64,000 bases of DNA from Alicyclobacillus sp. (GTDB taxonomy: Bacteria > Bacillota > Bacilli > Alicyclobacillales > Alicyclobacillaceae), in NCBI GenBank assembly GCA_023511295.1, contig JAIMBT010000001.1, forward strand, positions 159,650-223,649. The letters are read 5' to 3'. Under the pieces are notes generated by a model that did not search any database, was not told the origin of the DNA, and saw only the letters and a list, made by a program, of their open reading frames with translations. Below, in pieces: positions 8,414 through 19,700 of this stretch; position 1 is the first letter of the stretch; each line of letters begins with the position of its first letter. Position numbers and translations under genes: made by a program.

Positions 8414-9244
8414 TTATGATTTGCCATTCTGCGGATGCGCCGACGAGACCACGGAAGACTCGGAGCGATGGGCCCCGTGCCGGGCCGTGGTGGCGTGAAG
8501 GTGGTCAAACAGGATGGGGCCTTCCGCCCGCAGCTGGGCGAGGCCGGCTTCCGTGACACCGCCTGGCACCGCCACCTGTTGAACGATGTCCGTGAACTCG
8601 TGGCCGGCGCGCAGCAGCTCGGCGACTCCGACCAAGGTGTGGGCCAAGAGCGACGTCGCTTGGTCCACATCAATCCCGCCCGTTCCCGCAGCGGCCACCG
8701 CCCACAGAGTCATGAGTTCCGCGATGAACGCCGGTCCGCAACTGGTCAAATCGCTGCACACGCGCAACTGGCTCTCTGCGACGGGCCAGGGCTGCCCAAT
8801 GGCCGACAGCAGCCGATAGAGGCGTTCCTTGGCTTCCGGACCCATCGACGGACCGGGAACGAACAGCAGCACGCCACTTTGCACGGTTTGCACGATACTT
8901 GGAATCACCTTCGCCACGCTGGCCGACGTCTGTTCTTCGAGCACCGCCGCCGGGATGGAACTGATGGTGGTCACGAGTGTCTGTTGTGGGGTCATCTGCG
9001 GCCCAATCTCGCGAATCAAGCCGTCCCCATCCCCGGCCTTGGTGCACACAAACACGATGTCCGCCTCGCGAACACAGCCCATCGCGTCCCGCGCGACCAG
9101 GATATTGGGGTACCCGTCCGCGACCTCCATCGCCTTCTGGACCGTCCGGTTGTACACGTGCAGCTCCGCGTCCGCAGTGGTCGCGGCGAACGCGCGCGCC
9201 AACATGCCGCCCATGTTCCCTGTGCCGATGACGCCTATTCGCAT
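8414..9244 (-). CDS. comER: ComER-like pyrroline-5-carboxylate reductase family protein
   Basis: A 276-residue Rossmann-fold protein. The N-terminal dinucleotide motif MRIGVIGTGNMGGML and the later helical 'SCGPAFIAELMTLWAVAAA' and 'VAVPGGVTEAGLAQL' blocks are those of ProC-type reductases. The overall sequence is closest in feel to ComER of Bacilli, which has been linked to competence operon control and to sporulation initiation; true proline synthesis is less likely. The start is fixed by GGGAGGG 7 bases before the ATG. It is divergent from rpoN, and the histidine kinase lies downstream on the same strand. Confidence 0.75.
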   Translation of the reverse strand: MRIGVIGTGNMGGMLARAFAATTADAELHVYNRTVQKAMEVADGYPNILVARDAMGCVREADIVFVCTKAGDGDGLIREIGPQMTPQQTLVTTISSIPAAVLEEQTSASVAKVIPSIVQTVQSGVLLFVPGPSMGPEAKERLYRLLSAIGQPWPVAESQLRVCSDLTSCGPAFIAELMTLWAVAAAGTGGIDVDQATSLLAHTLVGVAELLRAGHEFTDIVQQVAVPGGVTEAGLAQLRAEGPILFDHLHATTARHGAHRSESSVVSSAHPQNGKS

Positions 9245-9551
9245 GGGGGTTCCCTCCCATCTGGGCTCATGTTCCTAATGTATTCTACGCAGCGTCTCCC
9301 GTGACTCGCCCCGCTTTTCTGGGCTCGGCCGATACGCGCGTGAGCGCCGGTGGAGACGGGCTTGCGCGGCTGTGGGTGCCAAGCCGCGGGCGGGCAGATG
9401 GCCATGTAGCCGACTGGATGCGGGCATAAGCTGAGGAAGGAGCGGCGAAAGCAGGGGCACGGGCAGGATGGCCAAGCAGGAAAACAAGCCGTGCGCGTCC
9501 AATTGTGCAGGTGACGAATCGGTGAGACGGGCATGGCGGGAGGTGACCGCG

Positions 9552-10871
9552 GTGGATCTGTCGTTCTCGGTTCAACAAGTGCAGACACAGCGGCTCGCGA
9601 TGACGGCCCAGATGCGGCAAGCGTTGCACGTGCTGGAACTCGACCGAGAGGCGTTGGCCGAATACCTCTCTGAAGCGGCGACCCGCAACGTGTTTCTCGA
9701 GCTGCGCGGCAGCCCTCGCGCATCGGGCGGCGCGGGGCATCGCAACGGCCCCGCGCTGGTGGAAACATTTCCGGCGGCGCCGAGGACCTTGGCAGAGGTG
9801 GTTGGACAACAGCTGCGCCTCGACTTTGCCCGGCATCCCGCAGTTGCGTTGGCGCTCCGGCTCGCGGATGACCTGGATGACCGCGGGTACTTGGACCCGT
9901 ACTCGGCGGCCATCGGGGCGCGCTTTCGCTGCACGGCGGCCGATTACGAGGCCGCCGTCCGCTTGATTCAATCGTGTGATCCCGCCGGTGTCGGCGCGCG
10001 CAACCTGGAGGAGTGCCTGCGCCTCCAGGTCCACCGCGTGCCGGATGACCTGCGGGCGCTGGCGGAATACCTCATCCGGCATGCTTTGCCGGCTGTCGCG
10101 AAAGGGCAGTGGAGCCATCTGGCGCGACAGATGCGAGTCCCGCAACCGCAGCTGCAGCGCGCGGTTGATGCCATCCGTCAGCTCAATCCGTTCCCTGGCC
10201 GCGACTACCAGATGGACCTCGCGCCGCGGCTTTGGCCGGATATCTGGATTCAGCGGACGGACGACGGCTACGCGGTCGCGGTGGCGGACACCAGCGGCGG
10301 GCTGACCTTCACGGCGGGCGAATACCTCCACATCGGCCGGGAGACGGAGGATGGCGAGGTCCGCCAATACCTCTCCCGCATGTACCGCGAAGCGCGTTGG
10401 CTGCATCGCTGCATTGTCCAACGCGGGGCGACACTTCAGCGCATCGGCCAGGCGCTGGTGGAACTCCAGCCCGAGTTCCTGGAGCGCGGCCGCAGTGCAC
10501 TGCGGCCGATGACGCTCCGAGACCTGGCGGTCCATCTGGGGATGCACGAGTCGACCATCAGCCGGGCGGTTCGGCACAAGGTGGTGGCGGTTCCGGCCGG
10601 TACGTTTGAGCTGCGCAGCCTGTGCTCCGCCGCCTTGCCAGCTCTCGGCGGCACGGCGCCGGTATCGGCCGAAGCGGTGAAACAGCAAATCCGCCAATGG
10701 GTTGCGTCGGAGGACCCCGCCCACCCGCTGACCGATGCCCATCTGGCCGAGAAGTTGGCAGCCTCCGGCACGAAGGTGAGCCGCCGCACCGTCGCGAAGT
10801 ACCGCGACGCGCTCGGCATCCCCGGCGCACCCGTCCGAAGGCGAGCCGTCTCCTGCGATGAAGGCGGATGA
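9552..10871 (+). CDS. rpoN: RNA polymerase sigma-54 factor
   Basis: A 439-residue sigma-54. The N-terminal activator-contact region reads 'VQTQRLAMTAQMRQALHVLEL', the core-binding part includes 'DPAGVGARNLEECLRLQ', and the DNA-binding end has the HTH 'MTLRDLAVHLGMHESTISRAVRHK' and the RpoN box SRRTVAKYRD. GTG 9552 is chosen as start because GGGAGGTGA is 5 bases upstream and the protein then begins as sigma-54 factors usually do; the open frame starts at 9468. Sigma-54 directs transcription only with an enhancer-binding activator; none is in the window. Position directly before cggR follows the synteny known in Listeria and some Bacillus. Confidence 0.93.
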   Translation: MDLSFSVQQVQTQRLAMTAQMRQALHVLELDREALAEYLSEAATRNVFLELRGSPRASGGAGHRNGPALVETFPAAPRTLAEVVGQQLRLDFARHPAVALALRLADDLDDRGYLDPYSAAIGARFRCTAADYEAAVRLIQSCDPAGVGARNLEECLRLQVHRVPDDLRALAEYLIRHALPAVAKGQWSHLARQMRVPQPQLQRAVDAIRQLNPFPGRDYQMDLAPRLWPDIWIQRTDDGYAVAVADTSGGLTFTAGEYLHIGRETEDGEVRQYLSRMYREARWLHRCIVQRGATLQRIGQALVELQPEFLERGRSALRPMTLRDLAVHLGMHESTISRAVRHKVVAVPAGTFELRSLCSAALPALGGTAPVSAEAVKQQIRQWVASEDPAHPLTDAHLAEKLAASGTKVSRRTVAKYRDALGIPGAPVRRRAVSCDEGG

Positions 10872-10972
10872 GGCGCCGCGGGTGACCGCGGCCCGCAGTT
10901 GCGGGATCTCGGGTTGCCAGCCATCGGTTGCGCGCTGGGCGGCTATGGGTGGTATTGTTCAGCCGGTTGATC

Positions 10973-10978
10973 TACAAT
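10973..10978 (+). promoter_or_regulatory. Possible -10 element of the cggR-gapA operon
   Basis: TACAAT lies 40 bases before the CggR operator, a position similar to that in Bacillus subtilis, where the operator is just downstream of the transcription start. No good -35 hexamer is found at 16-18 bp, so the assignment is tentative. Confidence 0.4.
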
Positions 10979-11017
10979 AAACGTGCAAAGACGCTGTGGG
11001 TGTGACTTTGCCGCAAT

Positions 11018-11053
11018 CGGGACATCATTTGTATGAGCGGGACGTATTAGGTC
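11018..11053 (+). promoter_or_regulatory. CggR operator
   Basis: The sequence has the pattern CGGGAC-N6-TGTA-N4-CGGGAC-N6-GGTC. This matches the tandem CggR operator known from Bacillus subtilis (CGGGAC-N6-TGTC-N4-CGGGAC-N6-TGTC) in both half-sites and in all spacings, with two mismatches. It sits 61 bp before the cggR start. CggR bound here would block elongation until fructose-1,6-bisphosphate releases it, so glycolytic flux would control the whole operon. Confidence 0.9.
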
Positions 11054-11113
11054 CCTTTGGGTTGCGGTCGCACGCATTCCTGGGATACCGGGCCTGCGAA
11101 GGAGGTGGCCACC

Positions 11114-12196
11114 ATGGGGGAGGCAAGCCGGCCGATTCCTGCGCCGGCCGGGCCGGGGCTGGAGATATCGACCGCCCAGCGCATCGTGCCGGAGCTGTTG
11201 GATACGCTCCGTGCGCGCATGCGCATCCTGCACCGCATCCGCCTGTTGCAGCCCATCGGGCGGCGCGCACTCGCGGCCGAGATGGGCGCGACCGAGCGGG
11301 TGCTGCGGGCGGAGGTGGAGTTCCTCCGACAGCAGGGGCTGCTCACAGCCGGGCCAGCTGGTATGGGGCTCTCCGAAGAGGGGTACGCTCTGCTTGATCA
11401 GCTAGATCCGGTGCTGGCTACACTCGAAGGCCGGACGGAACTGGCCGCCTCCTTGTCGCGCGCGCTCGGTATTGCGCGGGTGACGGTGGTTGTTGGCGAC
11501 AGCGACGAAGAACCGTGGGTGAAGGACACCCTGGGGCTTCAGGCAGCGTCCTTGCTACGCGAGGAACTGACAAGTGGCGACGTGGTGGCGGTGACGGGCG
11601 GCACGACGATGGCGACTCTGGCTCGGATGATGCCGCGGCGGGGGACGCACCCCGACGTCCGCGTGGTCCCGGCGCGGGGCGGACTCGGCGAGTCTGCGTC
11701 CGTGCAGGCGAACACCATCGCAGAACAGTTGGCGCAGGCCATCGGCGGCTCGCACACCGTTCTCCACGTCCCAGATCGGCTCGGTGAAGACACGCTCGAG
11801 CACCTGATGGCCGAGCCGATGGTCGAGGCGCGCTTGCGGGAGATCCGCTCGGCCACCGTGGTGGTTCACGGGATTGGCAGCGCACTCGAGATGGCGCGAC
11901 GGCGGCAGTTGAGCGAGGCGGAAGTGGCGCTGCTCAGGGAACGCCGCGCGGTTGCCGAGGCGTTCGGGTACTACTTTGACCAGCAGGGGCAACCGGTGTA
12001 CGCCATGACCACGGCGGGCTTGAAATTGGCAGACCTCGACGGGGTTCGGCTGGTGATGGGCGTGGCTGGCGGGCACAGCAAGGCCGAAGCCATTGCGTCG
12101 GCGGCGCGGGCGTACCGAATGGACGTGCTCGTCACCGACGAAGCAGCCGCGAAGCGCATCCTCCATGCACAGAGTGGAACCCGTGCGGGACGGTAG
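11114..12196 (+). CDS. cggR: Central glycolytic genes regulator CggR
   Basis: A 360-residue SorC-family repressor. An N-terminal winged HTH (about 25-95, 'RRALAAEMGATERVLRAEVEFLRQQGLL') is followed by the sugar-phosphate-binding domain ('GDVVAVTGGTTMATLARMM', 'VVPARGGLGESASVQANTIAEQLA'). ATG 11114 has AAGGAGGTGG at ideal spacing; the frame is open from 11057. It is the first gene of the glycolytic operon and is preceded by its own operator, so it is autoregulated. The effector in the family is fructose-1,6-bisphosphate. Confidence 0.95.
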   Translation: MGEASRPIPAPAGPGLEISTAQRIVPELLDTLRARMRILHRIRLLQPIGRRALAAEMGATERVLRAEVEFLRQQGLLTAGPAGMGLSEEGYALLDQLDPVLATLEGRTELAASLSRALGIARVTVVVGDSDEEPWVKDTLGLQAASLLREELTSGDVVAVTGGTTMATLARMMPRRGTHPDVRVVPARGGLGESASVQANTIAEQLAQAIGGSHTVLHVPDRLGEDTLEHLMAEPMVEARLREIRSATVVVHGIGSALEMARRRQLSEAEVALLRERRAVAEAFGYYFDQQGQPVYAMTTAGLKLADLDGVRLVMGVAGGHSKAEAIASAARAYRMDVLVTDEAAAKRILHAQSGTRAGR

Positions 12197-13264
<1,068 letters not shown>

Positions 13265-13288
13265 CGGAGCCGGCAACCACGCGCCCAT

Positions 13289-13313
13289 CCGGAGAGGGAC
13301 AGCCCCTCTCCGG
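13289..13313 (+). other. Stem-loop between gapA and pgk
   Basis: A perfect 10-bp stem (CCGGAGAGGG / CCCTCTCCGG) with a 5-base loop is followed by no T tract. It is therefore more likely an mRNA stabiliser or processing block at the gapA 3' end than a terminator; partial attenuation is possible. Confidence 0.6.
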
Positions 13314-13342
13314 AGACCTTCAGCGCAGAGAGGGATGGTGTG

Positions 13343-14536
13343 ATGCGTCGACAGTCGCTCGCCGACGTGGATTGGGCAGGCAAGACTGCGCTCGTCCGCG
13401 TCGACTTCAACGTGCCCATGGAAGGTGATTCCATCACCGACGACACTCGCATCCGGGCCGCCCTGCCGACGGTTGAATACCTGCTCGGCCAGGGTGCGAA
13501 GGTGATCTTGATGAGTCATTTGGGTCGGCCGAAAGGGGAGCCGAACGCGAAGTACAGCCTGCGGCCGGTGGCAGATCACCTGCAGAAGCTGTTGCCCGAC
13601 CGCGTCGTCCGCTTCGCCGAGGACTGCGTCGGCGCGGGCGCCGAGGCTGCGGCGCGCGCCTTGGAACCGGGGCAAGTGTTGCTGCTGGAGAACCTCCGCT
13701 TTCACCCGGAGGAGGAGCGGAACGACGCCGGTTTCGCCCAACAACTCGCGGCGCTCGGCGACGTGTACGTGAACGACGCCTTCGGCACGGCACACCGGGC
13801 GCACGCCTCGACAGCGGGTGTAGCGGCGCACCTGCCCGCGGTGGCCGGTTTCCTGATGGAGAAGGAGCTCCGGGTGATGGGCGACGCGCTGGCGAACCCG
13901 ACGCGGCCATTTGTCGCCATCATCGGCGGGGCCAAGGTGTCCGACAAGATGGGCGTCCTGAAAAACCTGTTGCCGAAGGTCGATACCCTGCTGATTGGCG
14001 GGGGGATGGCGAACACCTTCCTCGCGGCTCAAGGGTACGCGCTGGCCGACTCGCTGGTCGAGCAGGATACCATTGACCTGGCCAAGGGGCTGCTCGAGCA
14101 AGCGACGAGGAGCGGGTGCCGGCTGCTGCTTCCGGTGGACCTGGTGTTTGCAGACCGGTTTGCACCGGACGCGCCGCACCAGGTTTGTCGCTTGAACCAA
14201 CTGCCAGATCACGGCATGGCACTCGACATCGGCCCGGAGACGGCGGCCTTGTACGGTGGCGAGATTCGCCGCGCGCACACGGTGGTGTGGAATGGCCCAA
14301 TGGGGGTGTTCGAGATGCCCACCTTCGCAGCGGGCACCGTGGCCGTGGCACGGGCGGTTGCTGAGGTCGACGGTGTGACGATTGTCGGGGGTGGCGACTC
14401 GGTGGCAGCGGTGGAGCAGGCGGGCCTTGCGGACCGGATGACGCACATCTCCACCGGCGGCGGCGCATCGCTTGAGTTTTTGGAAGGCAAGCGCCTGCCG
14501 GGTGTCGAAGCGCTCGCGCCAAAGGAAGGAGCGTGA
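13343..14536 (+). CDS. pgk: Phosphoglycerate kinase
   Basis: A 397-residue enzyme converting 1,3-bisphosphoglycerate and ADP to 3-phosphoglycerate and ATP. Substrate-binding motifs 'RVDFNVPM' and '[11 protein letters not shown]' are at the N-terminus. The hinge region '[17 protein letters not shown]' and the nucleotide-binding 'WNGPMGVFE' and '[11 protein letters not shown]' blocks are intact. The start is either GTG 13340 or ATG 13343; the ATG gives better spacing to GAGAGGG. Its stop overlaps the tpiA start. Confidence 0.96.
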   Translation: MRRQSLADVDWAGKTALVRVDFNVPMEGDSITDDTRIRAALPTVEYLLGQGAKVILMSHLGRPKGEPNAKYSLRPVADHLQKLLPDRVVRFAEDCVGAGAEAAARALEPGQVLLLENLRFHPEEERNDAGFAQQLAALGDVYVNDAFGTAHRAHASTAGVAAHLPAVAGFLMEKELRVMGDALANPTRPFVAIIGGAKVSDKMGVLKNLLPKVDTLLIGGGMANTFLAAQGYALADSLVEQDTIDLAKGLLEQATRSGCRLLLPVDLVFADRFAPDAPHQVCRLNQLPDHGMALDIGPETAALYGGEIRRAHTVVWNGPMGVFEMPTFAAGTVAVARAVAEVDGVTIVGGGDSVAAVEQAGLADRMTHISTGGGASLEFLEGKRLPGVEALAPKEGA

Positions 14537-15312
14537 CGGAGGTGGCTCTGCGAAGGCCGCTTTTGATGGGGAACTGGAAGATGAACAAGACCGTGGCGGA
14601 GACGCGGGCGTTTGCTGAGGCGCTGGCACGTGAGACGAGTGCGCTCGATGCCTCTGCGGACTACGCCGTCTGCCCGCCGTTCACCGCGCTGTCCCTGGCC
14701 AAGGTGGTGTTCCCGACGCGCGTCGCGGTCGGCGCGCAGAACGTCCACGAAGCGGCTTCCGGGGCGTTCACGGGCGAGATTGCAGCGGCGATGCTCAAAG
14801 AGCTCGGCGTTACATATGTATTGATTGGCCATTCCGAGCGGCGGCAGTACTTTCACGAAACGGACGCGGCGTGCGGTCGCAAGGTGGCAGCGGTCCAGGC
14901 CGCCGGGATGATTCCGGTTTTGTGCGTGGGCGAGAACGAAGCCGAGCGGGACGCTGGCGAGACGGAGGCGGTCGTCGAGCGGCAGACCGAGGCCGGGCTG
15001 GCCGAGGCGGCGGAGGGATCTGCCATCGTGATTGCCTACGAGCCGGTATGGGCCATCGGGACAGGCAAGACGCCGACGCCCGCAGATGCGGAGGCCGTCA
15101 TCGCCCACATCCGAGCGGTGGTCGAACGCGTCAAGAGCGTGGATTTCGCGGCGTCCGTCCGCATCCTCTACGGCGGCAGCGTGAAGCCGGAAAACATCCG
15201 GTCGTTTACGGATCAGCCGAATATCGACGGGGCGTTGGTCGGCGGCGCGAGCCTCCAGCCCGAGTCGTTCGTCGCGATGGCCGTCGCGATGACAGGAGGC
15301 GAGGTCGAGTGA
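14533..15312 (+). CDS. tpiA: Triosephosphate isomerase
   Basis: A 259-residue TIM barrel. It shows 'MGNWKMNKT' (Lys near the N-terminus), the catalytic His in 'IGHSERR' and the catalytic Glu in '[16 protein letters not shown]', plus the phosphate-gripping 'YGGSVKPEN'. The start is GTG 14533, which overlaps the pgk stop, with AAGGAAGGA just upstream; a second GTG at 14542 is possible. The 3' end overlaps the gpmI start by 4 bases. Tight overlaps through pgk-tpiA-gpmI indicate translational coupling. Confidence 0.96.
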   Translation: MTEVALRRPLLMGNWKMNKTVAETRAFAEALARETSALDASADYAVCPPFTALSLAKVVFPTRVAVGAQNVHEAASGAFTGEIAAAMLKELGVTYVLIGHSERRQYFHETDAACGRKVAAVQAAGMIPVLCVGENEAERDAGETEAVVERQTEAGLAEAAEGSAIVIAYEPVWAIGTGKTPTPADAEAVIAHIRAVVERVKSVDFAASVRILYGGSVKPENIRSFTDQPNIDGALVGGASLQPESFVAMAVAMTGGEVE

Positions 15313-16943
15313 GCGGATCGGACTTTGCAGCGCGCGCAGCAGCCGCACCGACACCAAAGGTATCGCACGCGGAAGGGGCGTTTACTCGGAAGGAGCGGCC
15401 GAGTGGGCGCGGGCCGGTCGCGCTCATCATCCTGGACGGGTTCGGCCTTCGCGAGGAGACCGCTGGCAACGCGGTGGCGGCGGCTCGCAAACCGGTGTTT
15501 GACGACCTGTGGGCGCGCTACCCGCATACCACGCTCCGCGCGAGCGAAGAGGCCGTGGGGCTCCCGCATGGGCAGTTTGGCAACAGTGAGGTGGGGCACT
15601 CCAACATCGGTGCGGGGCGGGTGCTGTATCAGGACCTGACGCGGATTGACAAGGCGATTGACGAGGGAGCGTTCTTCGAGAACGAGACCCTGCGGGGCGC
15701 GATGCAGCATGTGCTCGAGCACGGCACGGCGCTTCACCTGTGCGGCCTTGTTTCCGAAGGTGGGGTACACAGCCACATCCGGCACCTGCTGGCGCTCCTC
15801 AAGATGGCGGCACAGTACCGGGTGCAAAACGTGTTCGTGCACGCGTTCATGGACGGACGAGACGTGGCACCAACCAGCGGTACGAAGGACATCGCCCGGC
15901 TGCTGCAAGCGATGCGCCAGTTGCACGTCGGTCAGATTGCGACCATCGAAGGTCGCTATTACGCGATGGATCGGGACAACCGCTGGGAGCGGACGGAGAA
16001 GGCGTACCGCGCGATGGTGTACGGAGAAGGTGAGCGCGCGACGGACCCGGTACAGGCGCTGGAGGACAGCTATGCGAAGCATATCACCGACGAGTTCATC
16101 GTCCCGACCGTGATGGTCGACGACGCAGGCCAGCCCGTCGGCTTAATCCAGGACGGGGACGCCGTCGTGATGTTCAACTTCCGGCCGGATAGAGCCATTC
16201 AGATCTCGCGCGTGTTCACCAATCAGGACTTCCGCGAGTTCGACCGCGGCCCGCGCTTTCCGCAGGTGTACTACGTGTGTATGACCAAGTTCAGCGAGAC
16301 GGTTGGCGGCTACGTCGCTTACGCTCCGACGAACCTCGACAACACCCTCGGGGAGGTCCTGGCGCAGCACGGGCTCACCCAACTGCGGATTGCGGAGACG
16401 GAGAAGTACCCGCACGTCACCTTCTTCTTCTCCGGCGGCCGAGAGGCGATGTTCCCCGGCGAGACGCGGGTGCTGGTCCCCTCGCCGAAGGTGGCGACGT
16501 ACGACCTGCAGCCGGAGATGAGCGCGTACGGCGTCGCGGCGGCGGCGGCGGAGCAGATTCGCAGCGGCAACATGGATGTCGTCATTCTGAACTTCGCCAA
16601 CCCGGACATGGTCGGGCATACGGGCGACTTCAACGCTGCTGTGAAGGCGGTGGAGGCGGTGGACGAGTGTCTCGGCGCCGTTTGGGAGGCGCTGCAGGAG
16701 CAAGGTGGTACGGCGCTCGTCACAGCCGACCACGGCAATGCGGATATCATGGTCGATCCGGTCACAGGTGGGCCGTGTACGACGCACACCTTGAGCGTGG
16801 TGCCGTTGATTGTGACAGATCCGCGTGTTCGGCTGCGCTCGGACGGCGTGCTGGCCGACCTGGCCCCGACCATCCTCGACCTGCTCGCCGTGCCGCAGCC
16901 CGCCGAGATGACAGGGCGGACGCTGATTGCCTCGGCGGATTGA
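15309..16943 (+). CDS. gpmI: 2,3-bisphosphoglycerate-independent phosphoglycerate mutase
   Basis: A 544-residue Mn-dependent mutase (3-phosphoglycerate to 2-phosphoglycerate) of the alkaline phosphatase superfamily. '[10 protein letters not shown]' holds the metal-binding Asp, and the nucleophilic Ser is in GNSEVGHSN near residue 92. 'FMDGRDVAP', 'NFRPDRA', 'TADHGNAD' and '[10 protein letters not shown]' complete the active site. Start GTG 15309 has AGGAGG 7 bases upstream. It carries about 35 extra N-terminal residues (Ala/Pro/Lys-rich) compared with the usual 510. In GNSEVGHSN a Ser replaces the common Leu. Confidence 0.95.
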   Translation: MSGSDFAARAAAAPTPKVSHAEGAFTRKERPSGRGPVALIILDGFGLREETAGNAVAAARKPVFDDLWARYPHTTLRASEEAVGLPHGQFGNSEVGHSNIGAGRVLYQDLTRIDKAIDEGAFFENETLRGAMQHVLEHGTALHLCGLVSEGGVHSHIRHLLALLKMAAQYRVQNVFVHAFMDGRDVAPTSGTKDIARLLQAMRQLHVGQIATIEGRYYAMDRDNRWERTEKAYRAMVYGEGERATDPVQALEDSYAKHITDEFIVPTVMVDDAGQPVGLIQDGDAVVMFNFRPDRAIQISRVFTNQDFREFDRGPRFPQVYYVCMTKFSETVGGYVAYAPTNLDNTLGEVLAQHGLTQLRIAETEKYPHVTFFFSGGREAMFPGETRVLVPSPKVATYDLQPEMSAYGVAAAAAEQIRSGNMDVVILNFANPDMVGHTGDFNAAVKAVEAVDECLGAVWEALQEQGGTALVTADHGNADIMVDPVTGGPCTTHTLSVVPLIVTDPRVRLRSDGVLADLAPTILDLLAVPQPAEMTGRTLIASAD

Positions 16944-16983
16944 CCGGATGGGAGCGCCGCTTTAGCGAACGCATTGCGAATGA

Positions 16984-18282
<1,299 letters not shown>

Positions 18283-18290
18283 TGCATCGT

Positions 18291-18319
18291 TTGTCGCCCC
18301 ACCACATACATGGTAGACT
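18291..18319 (+). promoter_or_regulatory. Sigma-A-type promoter for secG
   Basis: TTGTCG (18291-18296), a 17-bp spacer and TAGACT (18314-18319) lie between eno and secG. Confidence 0.55.
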
Positions 18320-18382
18320 AGTGGGCAGGACACGCGGTATCGTGCGTCCCGTTGTTGACCCACGCGGGTGGGGGTGAATAAG

Positions 18383-18625
18383 ATGCTTGCAGCGGCCAAA
18401 GTGACACTGGTCGTACTGTCCGTGCTCCTCGTCGTGGTGATTTTGTTCCAATCGGGGCGCAGTGCGGGACTGTCCGGTGTCATCACCGGCGGCGGGGACC
18501 AAGTGACCAACCGCCGACCGAAAGGAATCGACTCATTTCTGGCCAAAGTCACGGTGGTTATCGCAACGTTGTTCCTGTTGGTCACGTTGCTGATTGCATA
18601 CCTGAGTGCGAACGGCCTGGCGTGA
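18383..18625 (+). CDS. secG: Protein translocase subunit SecG
   Basis: An 80-residue membrane protein with two hydrophobic helices ('VTLVVLSVLLVVVILFQ' and 'VTVVIATLFLLVTLLIAYL'). They are joined by a Gly-rich loop containing 'GLSGVITGG', the SecG signature. It helps the SecYEG channel export unfolded proteins. ATG 18383 is preferred over GTG 18368 because GGGGGTGA is 6 bases upstream. Placement behind eno and before an esterase, rnr and smpB is the common Bacilli order. A strong terminator follows. Confidence 0.93.
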   Translation: MLAAAKVTLVVLSVLLVVVILFQSGRSAGLSGVITGGGDQVTNRRPKGIDSFLAKVTVVIATLFLLVTLLIAYLSANGLA

Positions 18626-18631
18626 CGTGTG

Positions 18632-18661
18632 CGGTGCCGCTGACGCGGCACCGTTTGTTTT
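18632..18661 (+). terminator. Rho-independent terminator after secG
   Basis: A 9-bp perfect stem (CGGTGCCGC / GCGGCACCG) with a TGAC loop is followed directly by TTTGTTTT. Confidence 0.9.
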
Positions 18662-18753
18662 GCAGCACGACTCGCAGCGCGGAGCGTGAACTGCACCGCT
18701 CCCTCCGGTAGTGAACGCGCGCGTCCGGCCCAGTTCTGGGAGGGACCATCGGC

Positions 18754-19491
18754 ATGTCGAAGGGCGTCTGCATCCTCATTCACGGCTTCACCGGAACTCC
18801 GCAGGACCTGGAACCGCTAGCGACCGCGTTGCGGGCGCAGGGGTACACGGTGCACTGCCCGCTGCTGGCGGGTCACGGCGGCACTCGAGAGGACCTCGAA
18901 TCCGCGACCGCGACGGCCTGGGTGGACTCGGTTGGTCCGCTCGTGCGCACCGCCCTGACCCAGGGCCCGGTACACCTCGTCGGATTTTCCATGGGCGCCA
19001 TGATAGCCGCCATCCTCGCGGCGTCCTATCCCATCGCGTCGGTGACGATGCTCGCCCCTGCCGTCTTTTACGTGGGCACGCAGAAACTGTTTCGCCAGAT
19101 TGCCGGCGTGATTAAGGAGACCTGGGATGCACCACGGCCGTCCGCATACCTGAAGGACCGCATCAACCGGATTTCGCAGATGCCGCTCTCCAGTGTCAAA
19201 CAGTTTCGACGAGTTGTCCTGATGGGCAAGGCCGCCATCCCCAAAATGGTAGCCCCGCTGTGCATCGTGCAGGGTTTGCTCGACGAGACGGTGGAACCGC
19301 GGGGGGCGAACTGGGTGTATCAATATGCCGGCAGCGCGGAGAAGTCGCTCTACTGGTTGCCGGCGTCGCGGCACCTCATCTGTCACGGACCGGAAGCGGA
19401 CAGAGCGGCGGAGATGGTCTGTACCTTCATCCGGTCGCACCCGGCACCACTGCAAGATCCCGGGATTCCGCAGGAGAACGTGAACGCGTAG
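18754..19491 (+). CDS. Carboxylesterase, alpha/beta hydrolase (Est30 type)
   Basis: A 245-residue soluble hydrolase. The oxyanion-hole 'LIHGFTGTPQDLEPLA' at the start, nucleophile Ser79 in GFSMG, acid 'GLLDETVEP' and His in 'SRHLICHG' form a complete triad. The family (Geobacillus Est30, Bacillus Est) cleaves short-chain carboxylic esters and is routinely encoded between secG and rnr. GGGAGGG precedes the ATG. Biological substrate unknown. Confidence 0.9.
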   Translation: MSKGVCILIHGFTGTPQDLEPLATALRAQGYTVHCPLLAGHGGTREDLESATATAWVDSVGPLVRTALTQGPVHLVGFSMGAMIAAILAASYPIASVTMLAPAVFYVGTQKLFRQIAGVIKETWDAPRPSAYLKDRINRISQMPLSSVKQFRRVVLMGKAAIPKMVAPLCIVQGLLDETVEPRGANWVYQYAGSAEKSLYWLPASRHLICHGPEADRAAEMVCTFIRSHPAPLQDPGIPQENVNA

Positions 19492-19700
19492 CCCACGCAG
19501 CCAACCCCGTGGCCGGCGCGACCGGAGATGGCCGCAGGCGACAATCTCGAAGGCCAGGGACATGGCCGACGGGGCCGACGGCCCGCGCATGGGTCGCTGC
19601 GACCTTTGAATCTTCGCCGATTCGTCCATACTAGGAGCGGGGCGGTCGGCGACGAAATGAATCTCCATCGCCTGTGATGAAAGGGAAGGGAAGTGTTGAA

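Noticed and set aside
9285..10742. 485-codon open frame antisense to rpoN
   Set aside because: Same antisense pattern; the sigma-54 frame is unmistakable.
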